This document shows, in pieces, positions 17,378-26,068 of a stretch of 64,000 nt of DNA. The notes beneath the pieces are model-generated. The model was not told the DNA's origin and searched no databases. It saw nothing but the letters and a program-made list of their open reading frames with translations. A program made the translations under genes and the position numbers. This stretch comes from Bradyrhizobium macuxiense (lineage in GTDB: Bacteria > Pseudomonadota > Alphaproteobacteria > Rhizobiales > Xanthobacteraceae): NCBI RefSeq assembly GCF_007993935.1, contig NZ_VITY01000004.1, positions 578,766 through 642,765 on the forward strand. Reading direction: 5' to 3'. The first letter of the stretch is position 1. Each line of letters opens with the position of its first letter.

Positions 17378-18516
17378 CTGCGCCCCTGAAGCATTCCGCC
17401 TCCGTTACCGTCGACGTCGCGCTCGGCGACCGCGCCTATGACATCGTCATCGGCCGCGACGTGCTGGCCTCGCTCGGCGAACGCGTCGCGGCGCTGCGGC
17501 CCGGCGTGCGTACCGCCATCGTCACCGACCGTACCGTCGCCAAGCATTGGCTGGAGCCGACCGAAGCGTCGCTCGCCGCCGCAGGCGTGCCGACGTCGCG
17601 GATCGTTGTCGAGGAGGGCGAGGGCTCGAAGAGCTACGCGACGCTGACACAGGTCAGCGAAGCGCTGATCGCAGCGAAGATCGAGCGCAATGATCTCGTC
17701 ATCGCGCTCGGCGGCGGCGTGGTCGGCGATCTCGCGGGCTTTGCGGCCGCGATCCTGCGCCGCGGTGTTGATTTCGTGCAGGTGCCGACCTCGCTGCTCG
17801 CACAGGTCGATTCCTCGGTCGGCGGCAAGACCGGCATCAACTCGCCGCAGGGCAAGAACCTGATCGGGGCCTTCCATCAGCCCGTGCTGGTGATTGCCGA
17901 CACCTCGGTGCTCGACACGCTGTCGCCGCGCCAGTTCCGCGCCGGCTACGCCGAGGTCGCAAAGTACGGCATCCTCGGTGACGAGGCGTTCTTCGCCTGG
18001 CTCGAGACGAACCACGGCGACATCTTCGCCGGCGGCGCCGGGCGCGAGCACGCGATCGCGACCTCCTGCCGAGCCAAGGCCGGCGTCGTCTCCCGCGACG
18101 AGCGCGAGACCGGCGAGCGCGCGCTGCTCAATCTTGGCCACACGTTCGGCCATGCACTGGAAGCCGCGACCGGCTTCTCCGACCGCCTGTTTCACGGCGA
18201 GGGTGTCTCGGTCGGCATGGTGCTCGCCGCGGAATTCTCGGCGCAGCTCGGCATGATTTCACCTGACGATGCGGCCCGCATCGCCCGTCATCTTTCCGCG
18301 GTAGGACTGCCGACGCGCCTGCAGGACATCGCAGGCTTCACGCAGGAAGGTCTCGCCGATGCCGACGCATTGCTGGCGCTGATGGCGCAGGACAAGAAGG
18401 TCAAGCGCGGCAAGCTCACCTTCATCCTGCTGGAGGCGGTCGGCCGCGCCGTGATTGCCAACAATGTCGAGCCGCAGCCGGTGCGCGACTTCCTGCAAGC
18501 CAAGCTGAAGGCTTAA
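17374..18516 (+). CDS. aroB: 3-dehydroquinate synthase
   Basis: 380 residues. AroB converts DAHP to 3-dehydroquinate using NAD and a divalent metal. The NAD site is seen as EGEGSKSYATLTQ and GGGVVGDLAGF, and SSVGGKTGIN binds substrate. The metal ligands are the Glu of AGYAEVAKYG and the His residues in LNLGHTFGHALE and LFHGEGVSVGM. Length is normal. It is coupled to aroK by overlap and followed by the CNNM-like gene 17 bp later, making an aroK-aroB-membrane-protein operon that is common in this group. Confidence 0.97.
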   Translation: MTAPLKHSASVTVDVALGDRAYDIVIGRDVLASLGERVAALRPGVRTAIVTDRTVAKHWLEPTEASLAAAGVPTSRIVVEEGEGSKSYATLTQVSEALIAAKIERNDLVIALGGGVVGDLAGFAAAILRRGVDFVQVPTSLLAQVDSSVGGKTGINSPQGKNLIGAFHQPVLVIADTSVLDTLSPRQFRAGYAEVAKYGILGDEAFFAWLETNHGDIFAGGAGREHAIATSCRAKAGVVSRDERETGERALLNLGHTFGHALEAATGFSDRLFHGEGVSVGMVLAAEFSAQLGMISPDDAARIARHLSAVGLPTRLQDIAGFTQEGLADADALLALMAQDKKVKRGKLTFILLEAVGRAVIANNVEPQPVRDFLQAKLKA

Positions 18517-18533
18517 AGCCACGGATCACGCCA

Positions 18534-19841
18534 GTGGGATGGTTGACCTTCTCGATCGTGCTGCTCTGTCTCTTCATCTCCGCGTTCTTCGCGGCGAGTG
18601 AGACCGCGCTGACCGGCGCCTCGCGCGCCAGCATGCTGCGGCTGTCGAAACAGGGCAACAGCGAGGCCGGAGTCGTCTCAAGGCTGATCAACATGCGCGA
18701 GCGGATGATCGGCGCGCTGCTGCTCGGCAACAATATCGCCAATATCGGCGCCTCGGCGCTGGCGACCGGGGTGTTCACCGCCTGGTTCGGCGATGTCGGC
18801 GTGCTCTACGCCACTGCGGTCATGACCGTGATGGTCGTGGTGTTCGCCGAGGTGCTGCCGAAGACCATCGCCATCAACGCGCCCGACCGCATCTCGCTGC
18901 TGGTCGCGCGGCCGATGCGGCTGACGATCTTCGTGCTGGGGCCGCTGCTCACCATCATCGAGACCATCGTGCTGGCGCTGATGAAGTTGCTCGGCATCAA
19001 GGTTGGCGCCCATCAGGCGGTGCTGTCGCCGACCGAGCGCCTGCGCGGCGCGGTTGACCTGTTGCATCACGAGGGCAAGGTCGAGAAGCAGGACCGCGAC
19101 ATGCTCGGCGGGTTGCTCGACCTCAGCGAGCTGCAGGTCTCCGACGTCATGGTCCATCGCACCGAGATGACCATGGTCAACGCCGACCTGCCGCCGGAGG
19201 AGCTGGTGCGCGAGGTGCTGGCGAGCGAATACACCCGCATCCCGCTGTGGCGGGAGAAGCCGGAGAACATCGTCGGCGTGCTGCACGCCAAGGATCTGCT
19301 GCGCGCGATCCGCGCCAATGAGGGCGACATGTCCGCGATCGATGCCTCCGCGATCGCGCTGCCGCCCTGGTTCGTGCCGGAGATGCGCCCGGTCTCCGAA
19401 CAGCTGAAGGCGTTCCGCCGCCGCAAGACCCACTTCGCCCTCGTGGTCGACGAGTATGGTGAGGTCGAAGGCATGGTGACGCTGGAGGACATCCTTGAGG
19501 AGATCGTCGGCGACATCTCCGACGAGCACGACGTCGTCGTCGCCGGTGTGCGGGCGCAGCCGGATGGCTCGGTCGTAGTCGACGGCTCGGTGCCGATCCG
19601 CGATCTCAACCGCGCGATGGACTGGCGCCTGCCGGACGAGGAGGCGACCACGGTCGCCGGCCTCGTGATCCACGAGGCGCGCTCGATCCCGGAGCGCGGC
19701 CAGAGCTTCACCTTCCACGGCTTCCGTTTCCGCGTGCTCCGCCGCGAGCGCAACCGCATCACTGCGCTGCGCATCGTCGCCGTGCCGCGCGAGGCCGAGC
19801 TCGACGAGAAGAAGCCGAAGCGGGCGGGGACCGCGTTCTAG
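18534..19841 (+). CDS. CNNM/CorC-type (DUF21-CBS) membrane protein
   Basis: 435 residues from GTG 18534. Domains in order: a DUF21 transmembrane domain with about four helices (residues 1-190, with FFAASETALTGASRA near the start), a CBS pair (about 205-335, with DVMVHRTEMTMV and TRIPLWREKPENIVGVLH), and a C-terminal CorC_HlyC domain (about 345-425). Such proteins are linked to Mg2+ or Co2+ homeostasis; the old name hemolysin is misleading. It follows aroB closely and is probably in the same transcript. Confidence 0.93.
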   Translation: MGWLTFSIVLLCLFISAFFAASETALTGASRASMLRLSKQGNSEAGVVSRLINMRERMIGALLLGNNIANIGASALATGVFTAWFGDVGVLYATAVMTVMVVVFAEVLPKTIAINAPDRISLLVARPMRLTIFVLGPLLTIIETIVLALMKLLGIKVGAHQAVLSPTERLRGAVDLLHHEGKVEKQDRDMLGGLLDLSELQVSDVMVHRTEMTMVNADLPPEELVREVLASEYTRIPLWREKPENIVGVLHAKDLLRAIRANEGDMSAIDASAIALPPWFVPEMRPVSEQLKAFRRRKTHFALVVDEYGEVEGMVTLEDILEEIVGDISDEHDVVVAGVRAQPDGSVVVDGSVPIRDLNRAMDWRLPDEEATTVAGLVIHEARSIPERGQSFTFHGFRFRVLRRERNRITALRIVAVPREAELDEKKPKRAGTAF

Positions 19842-19868
19842 CCTTTGCGCGGCAATACAAGTCCATCA

Positions 19869-19971
19869 CCGTCACCCTGAGGAGCCGCCAAGCGGCGTCT
19901 CGAAGGGTCGACGGGTACGAGCGGTGGCCGTGCATCCTTCGAGACGCGCTACGCGCTCCTCAGGATGACGG
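19869..19971. repeat. Palindromic intergenic repeat, family C copy 1 (CGTCACCCTGAGGAGC type)
   Basis: CCGTCACCCTGAGGAGCCGC followed by GTCTCGAAGGGTCGACGG is mirrored by CCGTGCATCCTTCGAGACGCGC and GCGCTCCTCAGGATGACGG. It separates two convergent genes. Related copies lie at 49565 and 56731. Confidence 0.82.
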
Positions 19972-19990
19972 TTCAGGTCGTCGCGTCTGG

Positions 19991-20452
19991 CTACTCGATA
20001 TCGATCGAGATGCCCGACAGCTTCCATGCGCCGTCGGAGGGGATGAAGCCGAGCTGATATTTCACCTGCTTGGGCGTGGTGTCGAAATGGCCCTTCAGCC
20101 GCAGCACGCCCTTGTCGTCGATCCTGGCGTCCTCATCGAGCACGATCGGCTTGGCGACCACGGCGTCGAACACGGCGTGCTTATCGACCAGGTCCTTGAA
20201 GATGGTCTGCAGCTTGTCGGGCGGAAACTGGTCGCGGAACGGCTTCGAGATCTTGGCGTGGAACACGGTGAAATTATTCGCGGCGACCGCGTCGTTGAGC
20301 GAGACCAGGATGCTTTTGATCAGCACCTCCTGGACGAACGGGCTCGGCATATCCAGCGCCGCGGCCGGGCGTATCGCGCAGATCAGGAGCAGGCAGGCGG
20401 CGGTGACGATCGACCGGAAACGTGGCCAGCAAGGGATCATCAATGGCCCCAT
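19991..20452 (-). CDS. Secreted conserved hypothetical protein
   Basis: 153 residues (an ATG at 20440 is an alternative start). A Sec signal peptide ends near AAALDMP (about residue 33). The mature part is about 120 residues, mixed alpha/beta, with PFRDQFPPDKLQTIFKDLVDK and a C-terminal KYQLGFIPSDGAWKLSGISIDI. The C-terminal motif resembles the end of NTF2-like/DUF-type lumicin-fold domains, but this is a weak impression. It is convergent with the upstream membrane-protein gene. Function unknown. Confidence 0.75.
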   Translation of the reverse strand: MGPLMIPCWPRFRSIVTAACLLLICAIRPAAALDMPSPFVQEVLIKSILVSLNDAVAANNFTVFHAKISKPFRDQFPPDKLQTIFKDLVDKHAVFDAVVAKPIVLDEDARIDDKGVLRLKGHFDTTPKQVKYQLGFIPSDGAWKLSGISIDIE

Positions 20453-20516
20453 CTAAGGCGCGGAGGTGCTATTCTCATAACGGAAAACCGCTGCTTCGTC
20501 TTGAGGCAAGCGCGAG

Positions 20517-20792
20517 CTAGCGCGGCTTTTCCCCGGGGCCGTGTGCGTGGATCGCCAGCGCATGCACCGAGCCGGCGAGTTCCTGCGTCAGCGTCGCATT
20601 TATCATGCGATGGCGTTCGATCCGGCTCTTCCCTTCGAAGGCCGGAGACACAATATATACCCTGAAATGCGTCTCCCCGCCTGGCCTGTGGCCGGCGTGG
20701 CCCTCATGCAGATGTGACTCATCGACGACGTCGAGGCTTTCGGGCAAGAAAGCTTCACGCAACTTGTTTATGATAGCGTCTTTGGTGCTCAT
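20517..20792 (-). CDS. bolA: BolA-family protein
   Basis: 91 residues from ATG 20792; the long open frame upstream is not conserved. The class II KH-like BolA fold is recognised from HLHEGHAGHRPGGETHFRVYIVSPAFEGKSRIERHRMINATL and the HALAIHAHGPGE end. BolA proteins act with monothiol glutaredoxins in Fe-S trafficking and also bind DNA. The His residues in HEGHAGH and near the C-terminus are candidate cluster ligands. It is divergent from the J-domain gene 109 bp away, a neighbourhood that recurs in alphaproteobacteria. Confidence 0.93.
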   Translation of the reverse strand: MSTKDAIINKLREAFLPESLDVVDESHLHEGHAGHRPGGETHFRVYIVSPAFEGKSRIERHRMINATLTQELAGSVHALAIHAHGPGEKPR

Positions 20793-20901
20793 GGCGGCGG
20801 AGTTAGGTTCGCGACGGCTTTTCGTCAATGGTGCTAGCGGGAAACGAGGTCTGCGCAATGTCAAGACTTGAAGATTTGTGCATTGCGTAGTCAAAGAGAT
20901 C

Positions 20902-21537
20902 ATGCCGATCGATTCATCAAAATTCTTCGACTCCATTCGCATCAAGCCGACCAAGGTGAGTGCGAAGCGCCAGGCGCAGGCCGGCGAGCAGGCCGTGACC
21001 TGCGAGTGGGCGGGTTGCCAGAACAAGGGCGCTCACCGCGCCCCGAAGGGCCGCGAGAATTCGCGCGAGTATTGGCACTTCTGTCTCGATCACGTCCGCG
21101 AGTACAACCAGTCCTACAATTTCTTCCAGGGCATGAATCCTGACGACGTCGCGCGCTACCAGAAGGACGCGCTGACCGGTCATCGTCCGACCTGGAAGAT
21201 GGGCGCCAACAACGGCAAGAAGGAGAGCGGTCTCGATGCCGCCTCCGATCCGTTCCACGTGTTCTCCGAGCTCAACGGTCGCGGGCGCTGGCGCCCGGGG
21301 CCGGGCGGCGCGGAGCCCAAGCCCGAGACCCGCAAGGTCATGAACGCCGAGCGCAAGGCGCTGCTGGTGATGGGATTGGGGGCCGAGGCGACGCTGGAAG
21401 ACGTCAAGTCGAAGTACAAGGCGCTGGTGAAGCAGCACCACCCCGACGCCAATGGCGGCGACCGCTCCACCGAGGATCGCCTGATCGAGATCATCAAGGC
21501 GTATAATTATCTGAAGACCGTGGTGCGCGAGGCCTAA
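20902..21537 (+). CDS. J-domain protein with N-terminal Cys/His cluster
   Basis: 211 residues from ATG 20902 (a GTG at 20878 is less likely). The C-terminal ~60 residues are a J domain with HPD in VKQHHPDANGGD (near residue 180), which stimulates DnaK. The N-terminal half has C34-x4-C39 in TCEWAGCQ and C61-x2-H64 in HFCLDH, a possible zinc site not found in classical DnaJ. No G/F-rich region or CxxCxGxG repeats are present, so it is a specialised type III cochaperone. In related genomes it lies next to bolA and cobS (from memory), as here apart from the citrate-synthase and dedA insertion. Confidence 0.9.
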   Translation: MPIDSSKFFDSIRIKPTKVSAKRQAQAGEQAVTCEWAGCQNKGAHRAPKGRENSREYWHFCLDHVREYNQSYNFFQGMNPDDVARYQKDALTGHRPTWKMGANNGKKESGLDAASDPFHVFSELNGRGRWRPGPGGAEPKPETRKVMNAERKALLVMGLGAEATLEDVKSKYKALVKQHHPDANGGDRSTEDRLIEIIKAYNYLKTVVREA

Positions 21538-21548
21538 GCTTGCACTTC

Positions 21549-21667
21549 CGTCGCCCCTGCGAAAGCAGGGGCCCATAACCACCGGCCGTTATTGTCTCCC
21601 ACGATGTTTACCCGGCTGCCCTATTGATGGGCCGCGGCGTATGGGTCCCTGCTTCCACAGGGACGAC
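21549..21667. repeat. Palindromic intergenic repeat, family B copy 2
   Basis: CGTCGCCCCTGCGAAAGCAG with GGGCCCATAACC opens the element, and TATGGGTCCCTGC with ACAGGGACGAC closes it. It lies between convergent genes. Confidence 0.8.
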
Positions 21668-21709
21668 AGCGGAGAATGTAGCTCCGCTGTCGATCTCATC
21701 GGTCAGCTC

Positions 21710-22804
21710 CTAGCCCTTCGGCACCGCGCCGACGTACGACGAGCTCGGCCGGATCAGCCGCCCGGTGCGGCGCTGCTCCAGCGCGTGCGCGGTCCAGCCG
21801 GCGGCGCGGGCCACGGCGAAGATCGGCGTGAACGCCTGCCGCGGGATCTCCAGCCCATCGAGCAGGATCGCGGTGAAGAACTCGACATTGGTCTCGAGCG
21901 GCCGCTCCGGATTCTTCTTCCGCAGCGCCTCGCGGATATAGGCTTCGACCTCGCCGGCAAACGGCAGGTCGGCACCACTGGCCTCCAGGCGCTCGATCGC
22001 GACCTTCAGCACGTCGGCGCGCGGATCGCGCACCCGATAGACGCGGTGGCCGAAGCCCATCAGCCGCTCGCCATGCGCCAGCGCGCCGTCCACCCAGGGC
22101 TTGATGCGCTCGCTTGTGCCGATCGCATCCAGCATCTCCAGCACCGGCTCGGGCGCCCCGCCATGCAGCGGACCGGTCAGCGCGCAATAGCCGCCGGTGA
22201 TGGCCGCGAACAGGTCGGCCTGGGTCGAGGCGATCACCCGCGTGGTGAAGGTCGACGCGTTCATGCCGTGGTCGCAGACGGTGACGAGATAGGCGTCGAG
22301 CGCCGCGACCTCACGCGGCGCAGCCTTGCGGCCCAGCAGCATATGCAGCGTGTCGGCGGCGTGGCTGACATTCGGATCGGGCGCGATCGGCGCATGGCCC
22401 TTGGCTTGCTGCACCAGGGCGCCGGCGATCACGGGGAAGGCGCCGACGATGGTCGCCTCGTGTTCCAGCCCGTTCTCGCCGCGAAGGCCCGCGATCGCAG
22501 CCCGGAAGCCGTCGACAACAGACATGCCGCGCGTTGCCGGCAGCAGGTCGGCCAGCCGTGCGAAGGCGCGTTCGCGGGCGGCACCTAAGCTGGCGCGGAC
22601 ATTGGCTTCGCTCAGCGACTTGCCGGTGGCGCCGTTCCACAGCCGCGCGGTGACGCCCTCGAAGCTCGACTTGCCGGCGAGGTTAGCTACGTGCTCGCCG
22701 GCGATGATGAGTTCGCCGCGCGCGCCGTCGACATGGCTCAACACGGTCTCGGCGGCGGGAACGCCGTCCAGACCGATCTGGCTCTTGGTGAGAATCATGT
22801 TCAT
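21710..22804 (-). CDS. Citrate synthase-family protein with Glu at the catalytic Asp position
   Basis: 364 residues from ATG 22804, with AAGGAG upstream; the frame extends further into the divergent promoter region, which was rejected. The citrate-synthase fold is clear: GPLHGGAPEPVLEM (first catalytic His), GFGHRVYRVRDPR (second His and substrate Arg) and TPIFAVARAAGWTAHALEQ. The family motif NVDFY reads NVEFF here, placing Glu308 where citrate synthases have the catalytic Asp. It may be a methylcitrate-synthase-like or otherwise specialised enzyme. It is divergent from a paralogue that carries a helix-turn-helix, and they share one promoter region. Confidence 0.88.
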   Translation of the reverse strand: MNMILTKSQIGLDGVPAAETVLSHVDGARGELIIAGEHVANLAGKSSFEGVTARLWNGATGKSLSEANVRASLGAARERAFARLADLLPATRGMSVVDGFRAAIAGLRGENGLEHEATIVGAFPVIAGALVQQAKGHAPIAPDPNVSHAADTLHMLLGRKAAPREVAALDAYLVTVCDHGMNASTFTTRVIASTQADLFAAITGGYCALTGPLHGGAPEPVLEMLDAIGTSERIKPWVDGALAHGERLMGFGHRVYRVRDPRADVLKVAIERLEASGADLPFAGEVEAYIREALRKKNPERPLETNVEFFTAILLDGLEIPRQAFTPIFAVARAAGWTAHALEQRRTGRLIRPSSSYVGAVPKG

Positions 22805-22852
22805 GGCCCGATCTCCTTGCTTCACCCCCTCAAGGTCGGGCCTCTCGACGAG

Positions 22853-22879
22853 TTGATCAATCTTGATTATATAAATCAA
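22853..22879. promoter_or_regulatory. Shared operator and divergent promoters of the citrate-synthase pair
   Basis: TTGATCAA (22853-22860) is followed by the dyad TTGATTATATAAATCAA (22863-22879). On the minus strand the dyad contains a perfect TATAAT (22866-22871), well placed for the gene starting at 22804. On the plus strand TATAAA (22870-22875) lies so close to ATG 22881 that the transcript may be leaderless; no ribosome site is seen before that ATG. A protein bound to the dyad would cover both -10 elements. Confidence 0.55.
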
Positions 22880-22880
22880 T

Positions 22881-24104
22881 ATGAAAAAATCCGCCGAGCT
22901 GTACCTCTCCGCCCGGGAGGCCGCCGCCGAGCTCGCGATCTCACCGGCGACCCTCTACGCCTATGTCAGCCGTGGGCTGATCCGCTCCGAGCCGTCGCCG
23001 GATTCGCGCAGCCATCGCTACCGCGCCGAAGACATCAGGGGTCTGAAGGAGCGCCGCGTGCCGTCGCCGGAGCCGCGCGGCTTCCGCAATTTCGATGCCG
23101 ATTTGCCGGTGATGGATTCGGCGATCGCGACCATCACCGAGCAGGGGCCGATCTATCGCGGCGTCAACTGTGTCGATCTCTCGCAGCGCGACACGCTGGA
23201 GCACACCGCGACGCTGCTGTGGGACGTCACCGGCGTCGATCCGTTCGCGCCGGACAATTGCCCGCATGTCTCCGATGAAATGCGTGCCATTGCCGAGGCC
23301 GCGCGGCGCGCCCAGCCGATCGATCGCACGGTCGCGGTGCTGGCGCTGGCGGCAAGCGCCGATCCCGGCGCCTTCACCCGCGCGCCCGATGGCCGCGCGA
23401 TGGTCGGCGGGCGCATCTTGCGGCTGCTGGTCGCGACCATGCTGAACGCTGTGCCGTCGGCCGAGCCGCTGCACGAGCAGGTGGCGCGGGTCTGGACGCC
23501 CGACAACAAGCACGCGCCCGATTTGATTCGTCGCGCGCTGGTGCTGCTCGCCGATCACGAATTGAATGCGTCCACCTTCACCGCGCGCTGCGCGGCGTCG
23601 ACCGGCCTCAATCTGTACGATGCCGTGATTGCGGGGCTCGTCGCGTTGAAAGGCCCGATGCATGGCGGCGCCGGCGTGCTCGCCTCGCGCCTCGTCAAGA
23701 CGATGATCGACAATGACGTCGCGCCCGTGGTCCGCGAGCGGGTTGCGCTCGGCGAGCGCTTCGCCGGCTTCGGTCACGGCGTCTACAAGAAGGGCGATCC
23801 GCGCGCGATCTCATTGCTCGAGGCGCTGACGCGGGCCGGCGCGCCGCGCAAATTCACCAGGGAGGTGCCGGAGCGGATCGCGGAAGCCACCGGCGAATTC
23901 GTCAACATCGATTACGCGCTGGCGGTACTGGTGCATGCGCTGCGGATGCCCGCAGGGAGCGAGCTCGCGCTGTTCGCGATGGCTCGCAGCGTCGGCTGGA
24001 TCGCGCATGCCAGCGAGCAGCTTCAGCTCGGCAAGCTGATCAGGCCCCGCGCGCGCTATGTCGGCCCGGCACCCGGGCGGGCGGGCACGACCAATAGCAT
24101 CTAG
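22881..24104 (+). CDS. Citrate synthase fused to an N-terminal MerR-like helix-turn-helix
   Basis: 407 residues. Residues 1-60 form a MerR/excisionase-like DNA-binding domain (LYLSAREAAAELAISPATLYAYVSRGLIRSEPSPDSRSHRYRAEDI). The rest is a citrate synthase with GPMHGGAGVLAS (His), GFGHGVYKKGDPR (His) and NIDYALA with Asp344, so the catalytic residues are all present. Such fusions are annotated in Bradyrhizobiaceae but their role is not settled. It could be an enzyme that senses its own substrate and regulates the divergent paralogue through the dyad at 22863-22879. The fusion is seen directly; the autoregulatory role is inference. Confidence 0.9.
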   Translation: MKKSAELYLSAREAAAELAISPATLYAYVSRGLIRSEPSPDSRSHRYRAEDIRGLKERRVPSPEPRGFRNFDADLPVMDSAIATITEQGPIYRGVNCVDLSQRDTLEHTATLLWDVTGVDPFAPDNCPHVSDEMRAIAEAARRAQPIDRTVAVLALAASADPGAFTRAPDGRAMVGGRILRLLVATMLNAVPSAEPLHEQVARVWTPDNKHAPDLIRRALVLLADHELNASTFTARCAASTGLNLYDAVIAGLVALKGPMHGGAGVLASRLVKTMIDNDVAPVVRERVALGERFAGFGHGVYKKGDPRAISLLEALTRAGAPRKFTREVPERIAEATGEFVNIDYALAVLVHALRMPAGSELALFAMARSVGWIAHASEQLQLGKLIRPRARYVGPAPGRAGTTNSI

Positions 24105-24107
24105 GTC

Positions 24108-24770
24108 TTATTCGGCCGGCTTGGACGGTTCGATCATGCCGCCGCCATGGCGGCGGCGGATGGTCCAGATCGCCAGCGCCAGAATGACCGCGCCGCCCGC
24201 CACCGCGAACATCCATAGATGCTTGCCGACATGTTGATGATGCGGCAGGCCGGCATAGTCGTGCAGTGCGGTGACGGCGAGCACGCCGGGCAGCACATGC
24301 GCCGGCGCCCAGAGCAGGATGGCGGGGATGTTGACCGCGTAGAAGCGCGTCGGCGGCATGTCGAGCGCGCCGGCGGTGATCGGCACGAAGGCGCGAATCG
24401 GCGGCACGAAGCGGGCGAAGAACACCGCGAGCACGCCCCAGCGGTTGAAGAAGGCTTCGCTCTGCGCGACCACGCGCGGGTAGTTGGAGAGCGGCCAGGC
24501 CGAGAGGATCTCGCGCTGGCTGCGATAGCCGATCATGAAGGCCGTACCGTCCCCGAGCATCGCGCCGCAAGCCGCCGCGGCGAGCACCGGCCACAGCTTC
24601 AATTCGCCGCCAGGGACCAGTGCGCTCAGCGCCAGAATGATCGTCGAGCCCGGCACCAGCGAGCCGACCACCGGAACGGCTTCCAGCAGGGCAGCCAGAA
24701 ACAGCGTCAGGTAAGCGAGCCAGGCATGGGCCGAAACGAATGCGATCAAAGGGTCAAGGAATGAAGTCAC
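24108..24770 (-). CDS. DedA-family membrane protein
   Basis: 220 residues from GTG 24770, which has AGGGA upstream and matches the usual DedA N-terminus (VTSFLDPLIAFVSAHAWLAYLTLFLAALLEA). The motifs EAVPVVGSLVPGSTIILALSAL, GDGTAFMIGYR and FFARFVPPIRAFVPITAGALDMP identify the family, whose members flip undecaprenyl or other phospholipids across the inner membrane. There are about five to six hydrophobic segments. The stop is 3 bp from that of the HTH-citrate synthase, so the two are convergent with almost no spacer. Confidence 0.9.
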   Translation of the reverse strand: MTSFLDPLIAFVSAHAWLAYLTLFLAALLEAVPVVGSLVPGSTIILALSALVPGGELKLWPVLAAAACGAMLGDGTAFMIGYRSQREILSAWPLSNYPRVVAQSEAFFNRWGVLAVFFARFVPPIRAFVPITAGALDMPPTRFYAVNIPAILLWAPAHVLPGVLAVTALHDYAGLPHHQHVGKHLWMFAVAGGAVILALAIWTIRRRHGGGMIEPSKPAE

Positions 24771-25066
24771 AGAATCCCTGGGTGGCGATGAAACAGGTCC
24801 GAGAGCTAACAACTCCGCGCCGGGCTGAAAAGTGCCCGGCCCGGACAAGGCCGCCGTGGCGCTGCGGCGAAAGTACGGCGGGATTTGCAGAGCAGCCTTC
24901 CAAAAACCGAGTTTCGCGCCTATCTTTATGATACAACGACGGAACTTTGATTTGCCCGTGGGCTTCTGCCGGCCGATGCTCTCTGCTAGGCTTGTGCGTA
25001 GCACCCCATCCGCAGCCAAATGACCTTAAATCTGGTTTCGGGAATGCCCGGGACCTCGGAGGATGA
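24771..25066. other. Intergenic region dedA-cobS
   Basis: About 300 bp without a credible gene between divergent dedA and cobS. A TATGAT (24927-24932) could be a -10 for cobS but has no good -35 at the right distance. GGAGG at 25058-25062 is the cobS ribosome site. No repeat family member is seen. Confidence 0.5.
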
Positions 25067-26065
25067 ATGACGACCGCCGTCCAGACCAAAGAGCAAGAAC
25101 CCGTCGGCATGCCCGACATGAAGGTTTCGGTTCGGCAGGTCTTCGGGATCGATAGCGATCTGGAAGTTCCCGCCTATTCCGAAGTCGATCCGCATGTGCC
25201 GGAAGTCGACAGCGACTATCGCTTCGACCGCGCCACCACGCTCGCGATCCTCGCCGGCTTTGCCAAGAACCGCCGCGTGATGGTCACCGGCTATCACGGC
25301 ACCGGCAAGTCGACTCACATCGAGCAGGTTGCGGCCCGCCTCAACTGGCCCTGCGTACGCGTCAACCTCGACAGCCACATCAGCCGTATCGATCTCGTCG
25401 GCAAGGACGCCATCGTGGTCAAGGAAGGCAAGCAGGTCACCGAATTCCGTGACGGCATCCTGCCCTGGGCGCTGCAGCACAACATCGCGCTGGTGTTCGA
25501 CGAATACGATGCCGGCCGCCCGGACGTGATGTTCGTGATCCAGCGCGTGCTGGAAGTCTCCGGCCGCCTGACGCTGCTCGACCAGAACAAGGTGATCAAG
25601 CCGCATCCGGCGTTCCGCCTGTTCTCGACCGCCAACACGGTCGGCCTCGGCGATACTTCGGGCCTCTATCACGGCACCCAGCAGATCAACCAGGGCCAGA
25701 TGGACCGCTGGTCGATCGTCACCACGCTGAACTACCTCGCCCATGACGAGGAAGTCGAGATCGTGTTGGCCAAGGCGCGCCACTACCGCACGCAGGAAGG
25801 CCGCGACATCGTCAACAAGATGGTGCGCCTTGCGGATCTCACCCGCAACGCGTTCGCCAATGGCGACCTGTCGACGGTGATGAGCCCGCGCACGGTGATC
25901 ACCTGGGCCGAGAACTCGGACATCTTCAACGACATCGGCTTCGCGTTCCGCGTCACCTTCCTCAACAAGTGTGACGAGCTGGAGCGGCCGCTGGTCGCCG
26001 AGTTCTACCAGCGCTGCTTCAATGTCGAGTTGCCGGAATCCTCGGTCAACGTGGCGCTCAGCTAA
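25067..26065 (+). CDS. cobS: Aerobic cobaltochelatase subunit CobS
   Basis: 332 residues. It is an AAA+ ATPase with Walker [10 protein letters not shown] and Walker [11 protein letters not shown]; the whole sequence matches CobS. With CobT and CobN it inserts cobalt into hydrogenobyrinate a,c-diamide in the aerobic vitamin B12 pathway, in the cytosol. cobN is not in this window. The ATG at 25067 has GGAGG 5 bp upstream. It is followed after 3 bp by a GNAT gene and then cobT. Confidence 0.97.
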   Translation: MTTAVQTKEQEPVGMPDMKVSVRQVFGIDSDLEVPAYSEVDPHVPEVDSDYRFDRATTLAILAGFAKNRRVMVTGYHGTGKSTHIEQVAARLNWPCVRVNLDSHISRIDLVGKDAIVVKEGKQVTEFRDGILPWALQHNIALVFDEYDAGRPDVMFVIQRVLEVSGRLTLLDQNKVIKPHPAFRLFSTANTVGLGDTSGLYHGTQQINQGQMDRWSIVTTLNYLAHDEEVEIVLAKARHYRTQEGRDIVNKMVRLADLTRNAFANGDLSTVMSPRTVITWAENSDIFNDIGFAFRVTFLNKCDELERPLVAEFYQRCFNVELPESSVNVALS

Positions 26066-26068
26066 TCC

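Noticed and set aside
22853..22879. FNR/FixK box in the citrate-synthase spacer
   Set aside because: The half-sites TTGAT and ATCAA are 7 bp apart, not 4, so they do not fit the consensus.
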